From Gottfriedia sp002574545 (lineage in GTDB: Bacteria > Bacillota > Bacilli > Bacillales > Bacillaceae_G), in NCBI GenBank assembly GCA_052180195.1, contig CP197469.1: a stretch of 64,000 bases of DNA; one strand, 5' to 3'. Each line of letters starts with the position of its first letter. The first letter of the stretch is position 1. Made by a program: the position numbers and the translations under genes. The notes under the pieces are model-generated. The model worked only from the letters and a program-made list of their open reading frames with translations, ran no database searches and had not been told where the DNA came from. Shown piece by piece: positions 17,684 to 26,748 of the stretch.

Positions 17684-19435
17684 CTAAAGTTTTAAAATTT
17701 TAATCCCAAAACTTTTAAGTGTAAACTTAGTATCATATGATTCTTTTTTATTTGTAAGAACATTTATGATCGTTTTACCAACTAATAAATCAGGTGTTTT
17801 AATGGTAATTTTTTTTGGATTATTACTTAAGATAAAAATAAATGTATCATTATCAAATTTTTTTGAATAGACAATGACGTTTTTATCGTTATTTACTTCG
17901 ATAAAGTTAAATGAACCGTCATTACCGATTGCCTTATATTTTTTTCGAAGTTTTATTAATGTTCGGATATAGTTAAAGAGTAGACGATTTTGACGTTCTA
18001 CATCCCAAATCATACATTTACGACAGTCTGGGTCTTGTTTACCCGTCATGCCGATTTCATCTCCATAATAAATACATGGAGCTCCTGGAAATGATAGTTG
18101 AAATGTGTATAAAAGCTTTAATTTATCAATGTTTTCGTTACAAACTGTTAAAACACGAGGAGTATCGTGACTTCCAAGTAAGTTAAAAGCTACTTCATTA
18201 ATATTTTGTGGATACGAATGAAGTACTTCACTAATAATATTCGTAAATTTTTCTGCATTAATTTTATCCTTAGCAAAGAAATCTAATGCTCCATTTGTAA
18301 AAGGATAATTCATTACCGCATCAAACTGATCGCCAAGAAGCCAGGGCATTGAATCATGCCAAATTTCTCCTAAAATATAAAGTTCAGGATTGATTGATTT
18401 AATTTCTTTTCTAAACTCTCTCCAAAATGCGTGATCTACTTCATTTGCAACATCTAATCGCCATCCATCAATCTTAAATTCTTTGGCCCAGTATTTACCA
18501 ACCTTTAATAAATACGATTTAACTTCAGGATGCTCAGTATTTAATTTTGGCATTGAAGGTACAAAAGCAAATGCATCATAGTTAGGCACGGGATCAGTTA
18601 CAATCGGGAATTCTATTAAATGGAACCAGTCCTTGTATCTTGATTTATCTTGATTTTTTAAAACGTCCTGAAATGGTTCAAAGAAATAACCACAATGATT
18701 AAACACAGCATCCAACATAACTTTTATATTTCTTTTATGACACTCATCTACTAATCTCTTAAACGTTTCTTTTGTACCAAATTGTGGATCAATTTCCATA
18801 TAATCTATTGTGTCATATTTATGATTTGAGAATGCTTTAAAAATTGGTGTAAAGTAAATTCCACTAATTCCTAATTCGACAAGGTGATCTAAATGATGAA
18901 TAACTCCTTCAAAATCGCCCCCGAAGAAATTGTTTGAAGAAGGCTCTTCACTTTCCCATGCTAATACACCTTCAGGATTGATTGACGGGTCTTTGTTCGC
19001 AAAGCGCTCTGGGAAAATTTGATACCATACCGTTTCCTTTGCCCAGCTTGGTGCTTTAAATACATCTATTTCGTTTAAGAATGGAAAGCAGAAGTAATAA
19101 GCTGTATCGTCTGTTGGAATTTCATCATAAAATCCTCTTTCAGTATATGTAATTGTTTCATCTAAACTACTAATCTCAAAACCGTATCGCAGTCTACGAA
19201 AAGGAGGTTTTATTTCAATAAACCAATAATCGAATAATTCAGTACTACCACTCTTTTTCATTTCTGTTTTATTTATTACCCAAGCCCCATCTTTCCAATC
19301 ATATGGATCACCATGTATTAGATTAACAGAAGTAATGTCATTTTTACTTGTACGTAAACGTATATGTAGCGTTTCATTATTGTAAGCGTATGCATAGTTG
19401 TTTTTAGGGCGGTGATATATGGCTTGCTTTAACAT
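17684..19435 (-). CDS. Maltogenic amylase / cyclomaltodextrinase (GH13, neopullulanase subfamily)
   Basis: Intracellular alpha-glycoside hydrolase acting on maltodextrins, cyclodextrins or pullulan fragments. The start is the ATG giving MLKQAIYHRPKNN, preceded by GATGGAGGTAGC; an upstream in-frame codon adds 25 residues without family similarity. The 583-aa protein has an N-terminal CBM34-like domain (about 1-120) and a GH13 barrel. Its catalytic nucleophile Asp lies in DGWRLDVANEVD, the acid/base Glu in ILGEIWHDS, and the third acidic residue in LLGSHDTPR. No signal peptide is present. It closely resembles B. subtilis YvdF, which lies in the maltodextrin cluster as here. It is divergent from the DUF1189 gene. 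Confidence 0.94.
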   Translation of the reverse strand: MLKQAIYHRPKNNYAYAYNNETLHIRLRTSKNDITSVNLIHGDPYDWKDGAWVINKTEMKKSGSTELFDYWFIEIKPPFRRLRYGFEISSLDETITYTERGFYDEIPTDDTAYYFCFPFLNEIDVFKAPSWAKETVWYQIFPERFANKDPSINPEGVLAWESEEPSSNNFFGGDFEGVIHHLDHLVELGISGIYFTPIFKAFSNHKYDTIDYMEIDPQFGTKETFKRLVDECHKRNIKVMLDAVFNHCGYFFEPFQDVLKNQDKSRYKDWFHLIEFPIVTDPVPNYDAFAFVPSMPKLNTEHPEVKSYLLKVGKYWAKEFKIDGWRLDVANEVDHAFWREFRKEIKSINPELYILGEIWHDSMPWLLGDQFDAVMNYPFTNGALDFFAKDKINAEKFTNIISEVLHSYPQNINEVAFNLLGSHDTPRVLTVCNENIDKLKLLYTFQLSFPGAPCIYYGDEIGMTGKQDPDCRKCMIWDVERQNRLLFNYIRTLIKLRKKYKAIGNDGSFNFIEVNNDKNVIVYSKKFDNDTFIFILSNNPKKITIKTPDLLVGKTIINVLTNKKESYDTKFTLKSFGIKILKL

Positions 19436-19483
19436 TATGCTACCTCCATCTCGTAATTTAGACAATCGTTTGCTTAAAAAAAG

Positions 19484-19510
19484 AGTATAATTAAACGTTT
19501 TCAATGTCAA
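19484..19510 (-). promoter_or_regulatory. Amylase promoter with a cre-like operator between -35 and -10
   Basis: On the minus strand TTGACA (19505-19510) and TATACT (19484-19489) are separated by 15 bp, a slightly short spacer. The spacer is filled by TGAAAACGTTTAAT, which matches the catabolite-responsive element consensus at 12 of 14 positions. Binding of CcpA or of the cluster's own LacI-type regulator here would block the promoter. The promoter assignment is by pattern only. Confidence 0.6.
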
Positions 19511-19605
19511 TTGTTTTCAAAACCTATTTTTAAAATATTCAGTTTAATAAATGTGGAATGTGTGTTAGAGTCTAAAAGAAAAGTTAATTTATAGGAGATG
19601 AAAAA

Positions 19606-20376
19606 TTGATTAGACGCTTTTATAATAACCGCTTTAGTTTAAAAGGTATATATGGATCAAAAGATAATAAACTAATATTTGTTTTTATTCAATGTATCTT
19701 AGTAGGCTCACTAATTGCATTTCCACTAGTTTTCCAAATTGTACAAACAGATTCGGAGAGATTAAGTGAAAGAGTATTCGCACCGTTTTACGAAAATAAA
19801 GGATGGCAAAATGAAGTTCCGAATTGTACTTTTAATAAAAATTTGACTTGTTCTATTGAAAAAACGAGAATAATAGATAATAAAAACCAACGTCTTGTAA
19901 TAGATCCTAATGATCAATTTGTCATAAATGATAAAGAGAAGACAACAATAATCTTAGGAAAAACACACATCCATGTGAATGTTTTAGGATTTGATTTATA
20001 TGGAGGATATAATAGTCAATTAGTTGATGTATTTAATCTACAAAATTATAATCAATTATTTACCGGAGTTGTTTCAAGCGTGAAAATGCAAGCAGTTGCA
20101 ATGGTAATGCAACTTTTATATCCAATTACGATTATTACAAATATCATATTTATCGCTATTGTGGCTTTGATGTCTTTGTTATTTAATATTGGAAATTCAA
20201 ATAAATTGACTTATAAAAAATTTTTTTCGTTTCTAGCTTATTCAGCTACGGTACCAGCAATATTTGCTTTAATCGTTGGAACAATGATCTCAATGGCTTT
20301 TGTATATATAATATTTAACTTCGGTTTTATATTATTTAGTTATTACATCTACAGAAAATATAATAGAGTAGCGTAA
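19606..20376 (+). CDS. mdxD: DUF1189 family membrane protein (maltodextrin utilisation, MdxD/YvdJ-like)
   Basis: The 256-aa protein starts at TTG after an AGGAGATG site. It has one N-terminal membrane segment (about 25-45), an extracellular-type domain, and three or four C-terminal membrane segments, which is the DUF1189 layout. In B. subtilis a DUF1189 protein (YvdJ, also called MdxD) is encoded in the maltodextrin operon; its biochemical role is not defined. The position just before mdxE supports that assignment. A terminator follows, so in this genome it seems to be transcribed separately from mdxEFG. Confidence 0.8.
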   Translation: MIRRFYNNRFSLKGIYGSKDNKLIFVFIQCILVGSLIAFPLVFQIVQTDSERLSERVFAPFYENKGWQNEVPNCTFNKNLTCSIEKTRIIDNKNQRLVIDPNDQFVINDKEKTTIILGKTHIHVNVLGFDLYGGYNSQLVDVFNLQNYNQLFTGVVSSVKMQAVAMVMQLLYPITIITNIIFIAIVALMSLLFNIGNSNKLTYKKFFSFLAYSATVPAIFALIVGTMISMAFVYIIFNFGFILFSYYIYRKYNRVA

Positions 20377-20390
20377 AGGCTTTAAGTAGG

Positions 20391-20420
20391 AAGGGAGACT
20401 ACAACAGGTCTCTCTTTTTT
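20391..20420 (+). terminator. Intrinsic terminator after the DUF1189 gene
   Basis: A 9-bp stem AAGGGAGAC / GTCTCTCTT with a T-run, 15 bp past the stop codon. It separates the DUF1189 gene from the mdxE promoter. Confidence 0.85.
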
Positions 20421-20576
20421 GTTTGAAAAACTAGAGTTCTAAAGAATAGTTAGGAGTGGAGATTTAGTAGGATTACTCTACTGATCTATTGTTTAGATGT
20501 AAAACTAGGTAAAAAGCTAGATATGAGCATTTGGAATTAAACTTTTTTAAAAAATAGTTTAAATATACAAAATAGT

Positions 20577-20605
20577 TTGACAATAAAATAGTAGTAGATT
20601 ATTAT
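20577..20605 (+). promoter_or_regulatory. SigA-type promoter of mdxEFG
   Basis: A perfect TTGACA (20577-20582), a 17-bp spacer and TATTAT (20600-20605) lie 60 bp before the mdxE start. It is one of the best promoter matches in the window. Confidence 0.75.
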
Positions 20606-20612
20606 AAAGTTG

Positions 20613-20626
20613 TGAAAACGCTTGCT
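20613..20626 (+). promoter_or_regulatory. cre/LacI-type operator just downstream of the mdxE promoter
   Basis: TGAAAACGCTTGCT matches the cre consensus at 12 of 14 positions and starts 8 bp after the -10 box, at the expected transcription start. This is a classic position for repression by a LacI-family protein (CcpA or the regulator encoded at 24793). Confidence 0.65.
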
Positions 20627-20663
20627 ATATTTTATGAAAAAATCTTGTAAGGGGGAAACCAAA

Positions 20664-22001
20664 ATGAAGCTAAAATCGATGTTTGCTGTATTTGCGACAG
20701 TAAGTTTAAGTTTAGGTGCATTAACAGGTTGTGGTACTTCAAAGGAAACTGCAAATACTGCAAAAGAAAAGAAAGACGACCTTCCATGGGACGAACAAGC
20801 AAAAGGTTACAAGATGGAAAAGGATGTACTGAATGGTAAAGAACCATTAAAAGTCTGGCTAGATAACGATGATTATGCAAACGGTATCATTCAAGCGTTT
20901 AATGCTAAGTATCCAAAAGTAAAAATTGAGTATGAAAAAGTTGGTGCTGTAGATACTCGTGCAAAAATGGAACTTGATGGTGAAGCTGGTTTAGGTGCAG
21001 ATGTTTTTGTTCAACCTCATGATGGGATCGGTGCATCTTTAGAATCAGCAATTATTGGTCCGATGGGACGATACACTGATCAAATTAAAGATCATTTCTT
21101 AGATGCTTCTGTTGGAACAGTGATGAAAGACGATCAAGCATACGGCGTGCCAATTTCGACGGAATCGGTTGCACTATTCTATAACAAAACATTATTAAAA
21201 CAATTAACAGGTTCAGACACTGCTCCTACAGAGTGGGATCAAATTACTGAATTAGCTAATACATATAATGACAAAAAGAAAAATCAATGGACAATTCGTT
21301 GGGAAGCAGGAAATTCTTACACGAGCTATTTCTTCTTATCTTCATATGGTTATGACTTATTTGGTAAGGATGGTAAAGATGCATCTCAAATTGGCTTTGA
21401 TTCATCAGAAGCAAAAGCGGCTCTTGAGTCTTTAAAAGCTGCACGTCAAATCTGGGATGTAAACTCAGCTGATGCTACAAATGATACAACAACTCTTGAA
21501 TTTGCTAAAGGAAAAACACCATTCTTAATTACTGGTCCTTGGGCAATTGCTGATGTGCAAAAAGGTGCTGACAAAAATAAATTTGAATTTGGAATTGCTA
21601 AACTTCCAAAAATTAATGGTAACCAACCAATAACGTTCTCAGGTAACCAAATTGCAAACGTATCTTCTTATTCTAAACATCCAGCGGCTGCGCGTATATT
21701 TGCAATGTTCTTAGGTTCTAAAGAAGGCGCTGAAGTTCTTTATAAAACAACTGGGAAATTACCAGCTCTTAAGGAACAATATGCAAGTGAAGTTACTGGT
21801 TTAGGCAAAGATGAATTGCTTAAAGGAGTTGCAGCTCAAGCTGCATTCTCAAAACCGATGCCTTCAATTCCTGAAATGGCTAACTGGTGGGATCCTGCTA
21901 AAAACATGATTGTTAATGTATGGGATGGCTTAATGTCTCCGGAAGCTGCTCAAAAGAAAGCAGTTGAAGATTACGAAGCTTTACAAGCAGGTAAAAAATA
22001 A
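20664..22001 (+). CDS. mdxE: Maltodextrin-binding lipoprotein of ABC importer
   Basis: Captures maltodextrins outside the cell and delivers them to the MdxF-MdxG permease. The start is the ATG after AAGGGGGAAACC, giving a 445-aa precursor with a lipoprotein signal peptide and lipobox LTGC (Cys23). The mature part is a family 1 extracellular solute-binding protein. TEWDQITEL, GPWAIADV and EMANWWDPAKNM are typical of MalE/MdxE proteins. An upstream in-frame TTG lies inside the operator and is not a likely start. A stem-loop follows before mdxF. Confidence 0.94.
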   Translation: MKLKSMFAVFATVSLSLGALTGCGTSKETANTAKEKKDDLPWDEQAKGYKMEKDVLNGKEPLKVWLDNDDYANGIIQAFNAKYPKVKIEYEKVGAVDTRAKMELDGEAGLGADVFVQPHDGIGASLESAIIGPMGRYTDQIKDHFLDASVGTVMKDDQAYGVPISTESVALFYNKTLLKQLTGSDTAPTEWDQITELANTYNDKKKNQWTIRWEAGNSYTSYFFLSSYGYDLFGKDGKDASQIGFDSSEAKAALESLKAARQIWDVNSADATNDTTTLEFAKGKTPFLITGPWAIADVQKGADKNKFEFGIAKLPKINGNQPITFSGNQIANVSSYSKHPAAARIFAMFLGSKEGAEVLYKTTGKLPALKEQYASEVTGLGKDELLKGVAAQAAFSKPMPSIPEMANWWDPAKNMIVNVWDGLMSPEAAQKKAVEDYEALQAGKK

Positions 22002-22011
22002 TGCATTAACA

Positions 22012-22042
22012 TGCAGCCTCTCAAACAAAATGAGAGGCTGTA
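22012..22042 (+). promoter_or_regulatory. Stem-loop between mdxE and mdxF
   Basis: A 10-bp perfect stem CAGCCTCTCA / TGAGAGGCTG, extendable by a wobble pair and an A-T pair, with no good T-run. Such hairpins after binding-protein genes commonly protect the upstream mRNA or cause partial termination, so that binding protein outnumbers permease. That function is inferred here. Confidence 0.6.
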
Positions 22043-22056
22043 TTATCAACTAATTA

Positions 22057-22070
22057 TGCAAGCGATTTCG
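22057..22070 (+). promoter_or_regulatory. cre/LacI-type operator between mdxE and mdxF
   Basis: TGCAAGCGATTTCG fits the cre-like pattern at 12 of 14 positions and lies after the mdxE stem-loop, about 85 bp before the mdxF start. It could roadblock transcription into the permease genes. Confidence 0.4.
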
Positions 22071-22153
22071 AAAATTTGCATCATTTGAGATAATGAAAAA
22101 TTATTATGAAGATTTTAGTGCCGAATTTTGGTGCGAGAGGGGGAGATATAAGC

Positions 22154-23566
22154 ATGGAAGCGGCTAGAGTTCTGGAACATCAGCCTAATTTACCTAATAA
22201 AGAATCGAATAAAATGAACCCATCACTATCTGCCATTCTCTCAGTTTTGATTTGGGGATTAGGACAAGTAGTCAATAAACAATATTTAAAAGGTATGTTC
22301 TTTTTTACAATTCAAATACTAGTTTTAGCCATTGAAGTTTTAACAGGTCATTACACTAATCTTTCAGAGGGGTATTATTTAAGAGAAAATGGTGGTTTTT
22401 TTATTAAAGGGTTATGGGGATTAGTGACGTTAGGTACACAGCCCCGTACGATGGGAATTACAGGATTAACTGAAGGAGATCACTCAATTGTACTACTAAT
22501 AAATGGAATAATATCGTTCATTTTAATTTCTATTCTTCTAGGAATCTATTATTGGAATATTAAAGATGCTTATAAAGTAAGAAAGATATTTAATGAAACA
22601 AATATACTGCAAACTTCTAAAGAATATCTTACGGATTTATGGGATGGAATGTTTGAATTTATTGTATTAATACCATCGATTATTATGCTAACATTTATAT
22701 CTTTAATGCCAATTATCTTTGGAATATTAATTGCTTTTACAGATTATAATAAATTTCACTTGCCGCCTACTAAATTAGTAAACTGGGTTGGATTAGAGAA
22801 TTTTATCAATTTATTTAGCCTACCAATTTGGACTCATACATTTACAGGAGTATTTACTTGGACGTTTGTTTGGGCAATTCTTTCTACTGCTACATGTTTC
22901 TTTGGTGGTTTATTCATGGCAGTAGTCATAAATAGTAGTCTAGTAAAAGGTAAGAAATTCTGGCGTACAATCTTTATTTTACCTTGGGCGATTCCAAGCA
23001 TGATTTCTCTTCTTGTATTCAAAACATTGTTTAACGGTCAATTCGGACCAATCTCACAATTTTTAGTCAATATTGGTTTGACAGATGAACGAATTAATTG
23101 GTTTACAGATTCTAACCACCCTAATTTAGCTCGTATAACAATTATTGTTATTAATTTATGGCTAGGATTTCCATACTTTATGGCATTAATGACAGGGGTA
23201 ATGACTAGCTTAGATAAAGAAATATATGAAGCTGCTAAAATAGATGGGGCTTCAAAATCTCAGGAATTCTGGAAAATTACGTTCCCCTTAATAATAGCAG
23301 CAACAGCACCATTGTTAATTATGTCATTTGCAATGAATTTTAATAACTTCAATGTCATTTATTTTTTAACTGAAGGTGGACCAACAAATCCGAATTATCA
23401 ATTTGCAGGTTCTACTGATATTCTTATAACATGGATTTACAAATTGACTCTTGATAATCGTATGTATAATATGGCATCTGTTATGTCGATTCTAATATTT
23501 TTAGTTATTGGATCAATTTCTGCGTGGAACTTTACTCGTACAAAGCAATTTAAAGAGGAGGAGTAA
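22154..23566 (+). CDS. mdxF: Maltodextrin ABC transporter permease
   Basis: The 470-aa membrane component of the maltodextrin importer. The start is the ATG after GAGAGGGGGAG; a longer in-frame version adds 16 residues with no ribosome site. The first 165 residues contain three extra membrane segments (beginning ILSVLIWGLGQVVN), as in other Bacillus MdxF proteins. The remainder is a MalF-type permease with the EAA loop YEAAKIDGASKSQEFWKITF that contacts the ATPase. No ATPase gene is present nearby; in B. subtilis the shared MsmX ATPase is encoded elsewhere. One base separates it from mdxG. Confidence 0.94.
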   Translation: MEAARVLEHQPNLPNKESNKMNPSLSAILSVLIWGLGQVVNKQYLKGMFFFTIQILVLAIEVLTGHYTNLSEGYYLRENGGFFIKGLWGLVTLGTQPRTMGITGLTEGDHSIVLLINGIISFILISILLGIYYWNIKDAYKVRKIFNETNILQTSKEYLTDLWDGMFEFIVLIPSIIMLTFISLMPIIFGILIAFTDYNKFHLPPTKLVNWVGLENFINLFSLPIWTHTFTGVFTWTFVWAILSTATCFFGGLFMAVVINSSLVKGKKFWRTIFILPWAIPSMISLLVFKTLFNGQFGPISQFLVNIGLTDERINWFTDSNHPNLARITIIVINLWLGFPYFMALMTGVMTSLDKEIYEAAKIDGASKSQEFWKITFPLIIAATAPLLIMSFAMNFNNFNVIYFLTEGGPTNPNYQFAGSTDILITWIYKLTLDNRMYNMASVMSILIFLVIGSISAWNFTRTKQFKEEE

Positions 23567-23567
23567 A

Positions 23568-24431
23568 ATGTCTACTATTACACAATTAAATAGAAAAAGA
23601 TTAAACTTTGGAAAAGGATTATTAACTACTTTAATTTATCTATTATTAACTTTAGTTGCTCTAGTTGTTTTGTTTCCAATTATTTGGATACTAGGATCAT
23701 CGTTCGGTGAATCAACTGGACTCGCCAATGCAACACCTTTACCAAAAAATCCAACAATTATCCATTATCAAGAATTATTTGAGAAGACGAAATTTTCTCT
23801 ATGGTATTGGAATACATTAAAAATTGCTTTAATTAATATGGTTCTTTCAATATTTTTATCAACATCAGCTGCATATGTCTTTTCTCGTTATAAATTTAAA
23901 GGAAAAAAATTTGGTATGATTGCAATGCTAGTTCTTCAAATGTTCCCTTCTTTTATGGGGATGATTGCTATTTATATCTTATTTTTAAACTTTGGACTAT
24001 TAGATAATCACTTAGGACTAGTTTTAGTTTATGCAGCTGGACAAATTCCTTTTAATACGTGGTTAATAAAGGGGTATCTAGGAGCTGTTCCAAAGTCACT
24101 TGATGAATCAGCGATGATTGATGGAGCAACTAAAACACAAGTGTTCTTAAAAATTATTTTACCATTATCAAAACCAATTTTAACTTTTGTTGCATTAACC
24201 CAATTTATGGTCCCATGGATGGATTTTATTCTGCCACGTTTATTAATTAGCTCAAATGAAAAGAAAACACTTGCCATTGGCCTGTTTGATTTAATTAAAG
24301 GACAGACGAATCAGAATTTTACAATGTTCGCAGCAGGTGCAGTGTTAGTAGCAGTACCAATCACAATTCTATATGTAGTACTTCAAAAATATGTCATCCA
24401 AGGCGTCACTGCTGGAGCGAATAAAGGTTAA
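23568..24431 (+). CDS. mdxG: Maltodextrin ABC transporter permease
   Basis: The second membrane component, 287 aa, with six membrane segments and the EAA loop DESAMIDGATKTQVFLKIIL near residue 190, typical of MalG. The ATG follows AAAGAGGAGGAGT, an excellent ribosome site overlapping the end of mdxF. It pairs with MdxF and a shared ATPase to import maltodextrins for the amylase encoded upstream on the other strand. A strong terminator ends the transcript. Confidence 0.94.
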   Translation: MSTITQLNRKRLNFGKGLLTTLIYLLLTLVALVVLFPIIWILGSSFGESTGLANATPLPKNPTIIHYQELFEKTKFSLWYWNTLKIALINMVLSIFLSTSAAYVFSRYKFKGKKFGMIAMLVLQMFPSFMGMIAIYILFLNFGLLDNHLGLVLVYAAGQIPFNTWLIKGYLGAVPKSLDESAMIDGATKTQVFLKIILPLSKPILTFVALTQFMVPWMDFILPRLLISSNEKKTLAIGLFDLIKGQTNQNFTMFAAGAVLVAVPITILYVVLQKYVIQGVTAGANKG

Positions 24432-24434
24432 TAC

Positions 24435-24470
24435 AAAAAGAGTGGGGTCTTGCATCTCACTCTTTTTTTT
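24435..24470 (+). terminator. Intrinsic terminator of mdxEFG
   Basis: A stem AAAAAGAGTGGG / CTCACTCTTTTT with one G-U pair and an 8-base T-run, directly after mdxG. Confidence 0.9.
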
Positions 24471-24792
24471 CAAAAGAGATAATCAAAACAATTAATATAC
24501 TTGTTTCTCTTTATGTTGCATCTTTTTTCTTTTCGGTTGTTCAAATCAAAGTGGGAACATAATATCGATGCAAAAAAGTAATTAAGCTTTACATAAAAGA
24601 GTAATTTATTCATGAATAACGCTTCCATTCATCATTCAAGAGTGATCATAAAAGGGTATGGAACAATTATTCTTGAAAATCAAAAATAAAGTAGTTGTAG
24701 TTAGACTTTTTTGACTCTGTAAATGGTATCATTAGTGTATCTTACTTAATGATATTTTAATGAAAGTTCGAGCTAGAAATGAGGTTATTAGG
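24471..24792 (+). other. Gene-free stretch of about 320 bp upstream of the LacI-type regulator
   Basis: No ORF is supportable. It contains a perfect 14-bp palindrome TTATTCATGAATAA (24606-24619) and a possible extended -10 (TGGTATCAT) about 65 bp before the regulator start. No CG-centred LacI operator is visible, so autoregulation is not indicated by the sequence. Confidence 0.5.
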
Positions 24793-25809
24793 ATGGGCAT
24801 TACAATACATGAGGTAGCAAAAGCAGCTGGTGTTGCACCTTCTACTGTTTCTCGAGTAATTTCAGATAGTCCACTTATTAGTGAGCGTACAAAAAGAAAA
24901 GTAAAAAGAATTATGGAAGAGTTAAGGTATCACCCAAATATAAACGCAAGAAATTTAGCAAATAAATCATCTCAAACATTAGGTATTGTCATGCCTAGTT
25001 CAGCAAGTAAGGCATTTCAAAATCCTTTTTTCCCTGAAGTGATTAGGGGGATTAGTTCTACTGCTCATATTAAAGATTATTCCCTTCTAATTTCAACTGG
25101 TGAAACGGAAGATCAAATTCTTGAAGCAGTTAAAAAAATGGTAATGGGTAAACGTGTAGATGGTATTATTTTACTTTATTCACGTGAAAATGATCCAATT
25201 ATTCAGTATTTATTAGACCAGGAATTTCCGTTTGTACTTGTAGGAAAACCATATCAAAATGTTGAAAGAATTACTTATATTAATAATGACAACTATGGTG
25301 CCGCTAGAGAAGTAACAGATATGTTTATTCGAAAAGGTCATACGAAAATTGCGTTTGTTGGTGGAAGTAGAAAATTTCTTGTCACTCAAGATCGATTAAA
25401 CGGGTATTGTGACGCAATGAAATTAGCGGGCTTACCGCTTTCTAATGAATACATTTTCCATGATGATTTCTTATTCGAAAGCGGAAAAGTATCGATTGAT
25501 CATTTAATGTCTCTAAAAAATCCACCAACAGCAATTGTAGCTGCAGACGATATTATAGCTCTTGGAATATTGAGTTCGCTTGCAGAACAAGGTATACAAG
25601 TACCTGATGAGATTTCAATTATTAGCTTTAATAACTTAGTATTCACAAAACTAGCAACTCCAAGTCTTTCATCAGTAGACGTTAACATTTTTCAACTAGG
25701 CAATGAAGCGACTAAATTAGTAATTGAAAAAATCCAATCAAATGACTCACTTTCAAAAAGTGTCGTCGTACCATATCGAATTATCGAAAGACAATCTAGT
25801 ATGAGTTAA
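24793..25809 (+). CDS. mdxR: LacI-family transcriptional regulator of the maltodextrin cluster
   Basis: The 338-aa protein has an N-terminal LacI helix-turn-helix (ITIHEVAKAAGVAPSTVSRVI, residues 3-23), the hinge helix NARNLANKSSQ, and a periplasmic-binding-like sensor domain. The start is the ATG preceded by GAGG; an upstream in-frame ATG adds 11 residues before the HTH. Its place after mdxG matches MdxR of B. subtilis, which responds to maltodextrins. It probably controls the amylase and mdx promoters through the CG-centred operators noted there. The symbol rests on context and is not proven. Confidence 0.85.
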   Translation: MGITIHEVAKAAGVAPSTVSRVISDSPLISERTKRKVKRIMEELRYHPNINARNLANKSSQTLGIVMPSSASKAFQNPFFPEVIRGISSTAHIKDYSLLISTGETEDQILEAVKKMVMGKRVDGIILLYSRENDPIIQYLLDQEFPFVLVGKPYQNVERITYINNDNYGAAREVTDMFIRKGHTKIAFVGGSRKFLVTQDRLNGYCDAMKLAGLPLSNEYIFHDDFLFESGKVSIDHLMSLKNPPTAIVAADDIIALGILSSLAEQGIQVPDEISIISFNNLVFTKLATPSLSSVDVNIFQLGNEATKLVIEKIQSNDSLSKSVVVPYRIIERQSSMS

Positions 25810-25830
25810 AAAATTCATTTCAAGAGTATG

Positions 25831-25857
25831 AAAAGGACTGTCTGATAGTCCTTTTTT
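25831..25857 (+). terminator. Intrinsic terminator after the LacI-type regulator
   Basis: A stem AAAAGGACT / AGTCCTTTT with a T-run, between the regulator and the convergent Nudix gene. Confidence 0.85.
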
Positions 25858-25872
25858 CATTCAAATCAGTGT

Positions 25873-26502
25873 TCATTCACTATGTATGTGATTTTTTATT
25901 AATTCAACAACATCTAAAAGATAGTTACTTTCGTGTGAAACAAACTGATTTTTATCTACTGATTTTTGAATTGGAATTTTTTCATCTGTTTCAGTCATTT
26001 GAAAACCAACAACTTCTACTGTATCTTTTAATCCATGTGCGAATTGATAAAATTGATTAAAATCAGCTTTGACTATACCTGAAACTTCTTCTTTTTGTAG
26101 GTGGAAATCTGTAAAAGGTTTTTCGCTTTTTAGTAAAAAAACATGACTCAATTCACGATCAATAATAGTATCTAAAATGATTGAATTTTTAATGGTGCCA
26201 AGTGGGATTACATCTTCCATTTTTACTTCAATTCCAAGTTCTTCTTTTACTTCTCTTAATCCATCTTGAACAGTTTCAGTAGATAATAAATGACCAGCTG
26301 CAGTTATATCAAATAAATTCGGATAATCCTTTTTTTGATGACTACGGATTTGAAAATAGATTGAAGCTTGGTTATCTACTATACTTAGTAACCAGCAATG
26401 AAATGTTTCGTGCCATAATCCCTTTTTATGTACTTCACTCCGTGGGGCTTCTCCTATATGATTACCAGATTCATCAAAAATTTTAAGTAATTCTTCTACC
26501 AT
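25873..26502 (-). CDS. Nudix hydrolase (IDI/YfcD-like subgroup)
   Basis: The 209-aa protein carries a complete Nudix box, G-x5-E-x7-REVKEELGI (about residues 69-90), which binds the metal and hydrolyses a nucleoside-diphosphate-linked substrate. The N-terminal pattern FDESGNHIGEAPRSEVHKKG followed by LWHETFHCW is shared with isopentenyl-diphosphate-isomerase-like Nudix proteins such as YfcD; the substrate is unknown. The start is the ATG after CAAGGTGGTTAGTAAA. Upstream in-frame codons would add 33 hydrophobic residues unlike the family. It stands alone, convergent with the regulator gene. Confidence 0.88.
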   Translation of the reverse strand: MVEELLKIFDESGNHIGEAPRSEVHKKGLWHETFHCWLLSIVDNQASIYFQIRSHQKKDYPNLFDITAAGHLLSTETVQDGLREVKEELGIEVKMEDVIPLGTIKNSIILDTIIDRELSHVFLLKSEKPFTDFHLQKEEVSGIVKADFNQFYQFAHGLKDTVEVVGFQMTETDEKIPIQKSVDKNQFVSHESNYLLDVVELIKNHIHSE

Positions 26503-26748
26503 TTTACTAACCACCTTGTTATTTGATCTATGATCCTTGTACTTCATTATAAAAAAATTTATCAGTTGAAGTATAACATGTATGACGAATGGCATGTTCA
26601 TGAGTTAACTATTTTCTGAAAAGTTTACATTCATCCATAATTAGGTTAATTTAGTATTATATATTTGTAAAAGTTTGTCTGGTGTATAATGATTTGTAGA
26701 CATTTTCACAGATGACTTCATTAAATTAAAATTATTAGGTGAATTGAA

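Noticed and set aside
20622..20663. TTG start for mdxE upstream of the chosen ATG
   Set aside because: It falls inside the LacI-type operator, has no ribosome site, and would put 14 residues ahead of a complete lipoprotein signal peptide.
25869..26060. A 63-codon plus-strand ORF opposite the Nudix gene
   Set aside because: It is entirely antisense to a well-supported gene, starts within bases of the regulator's terminator and has no family-like features.
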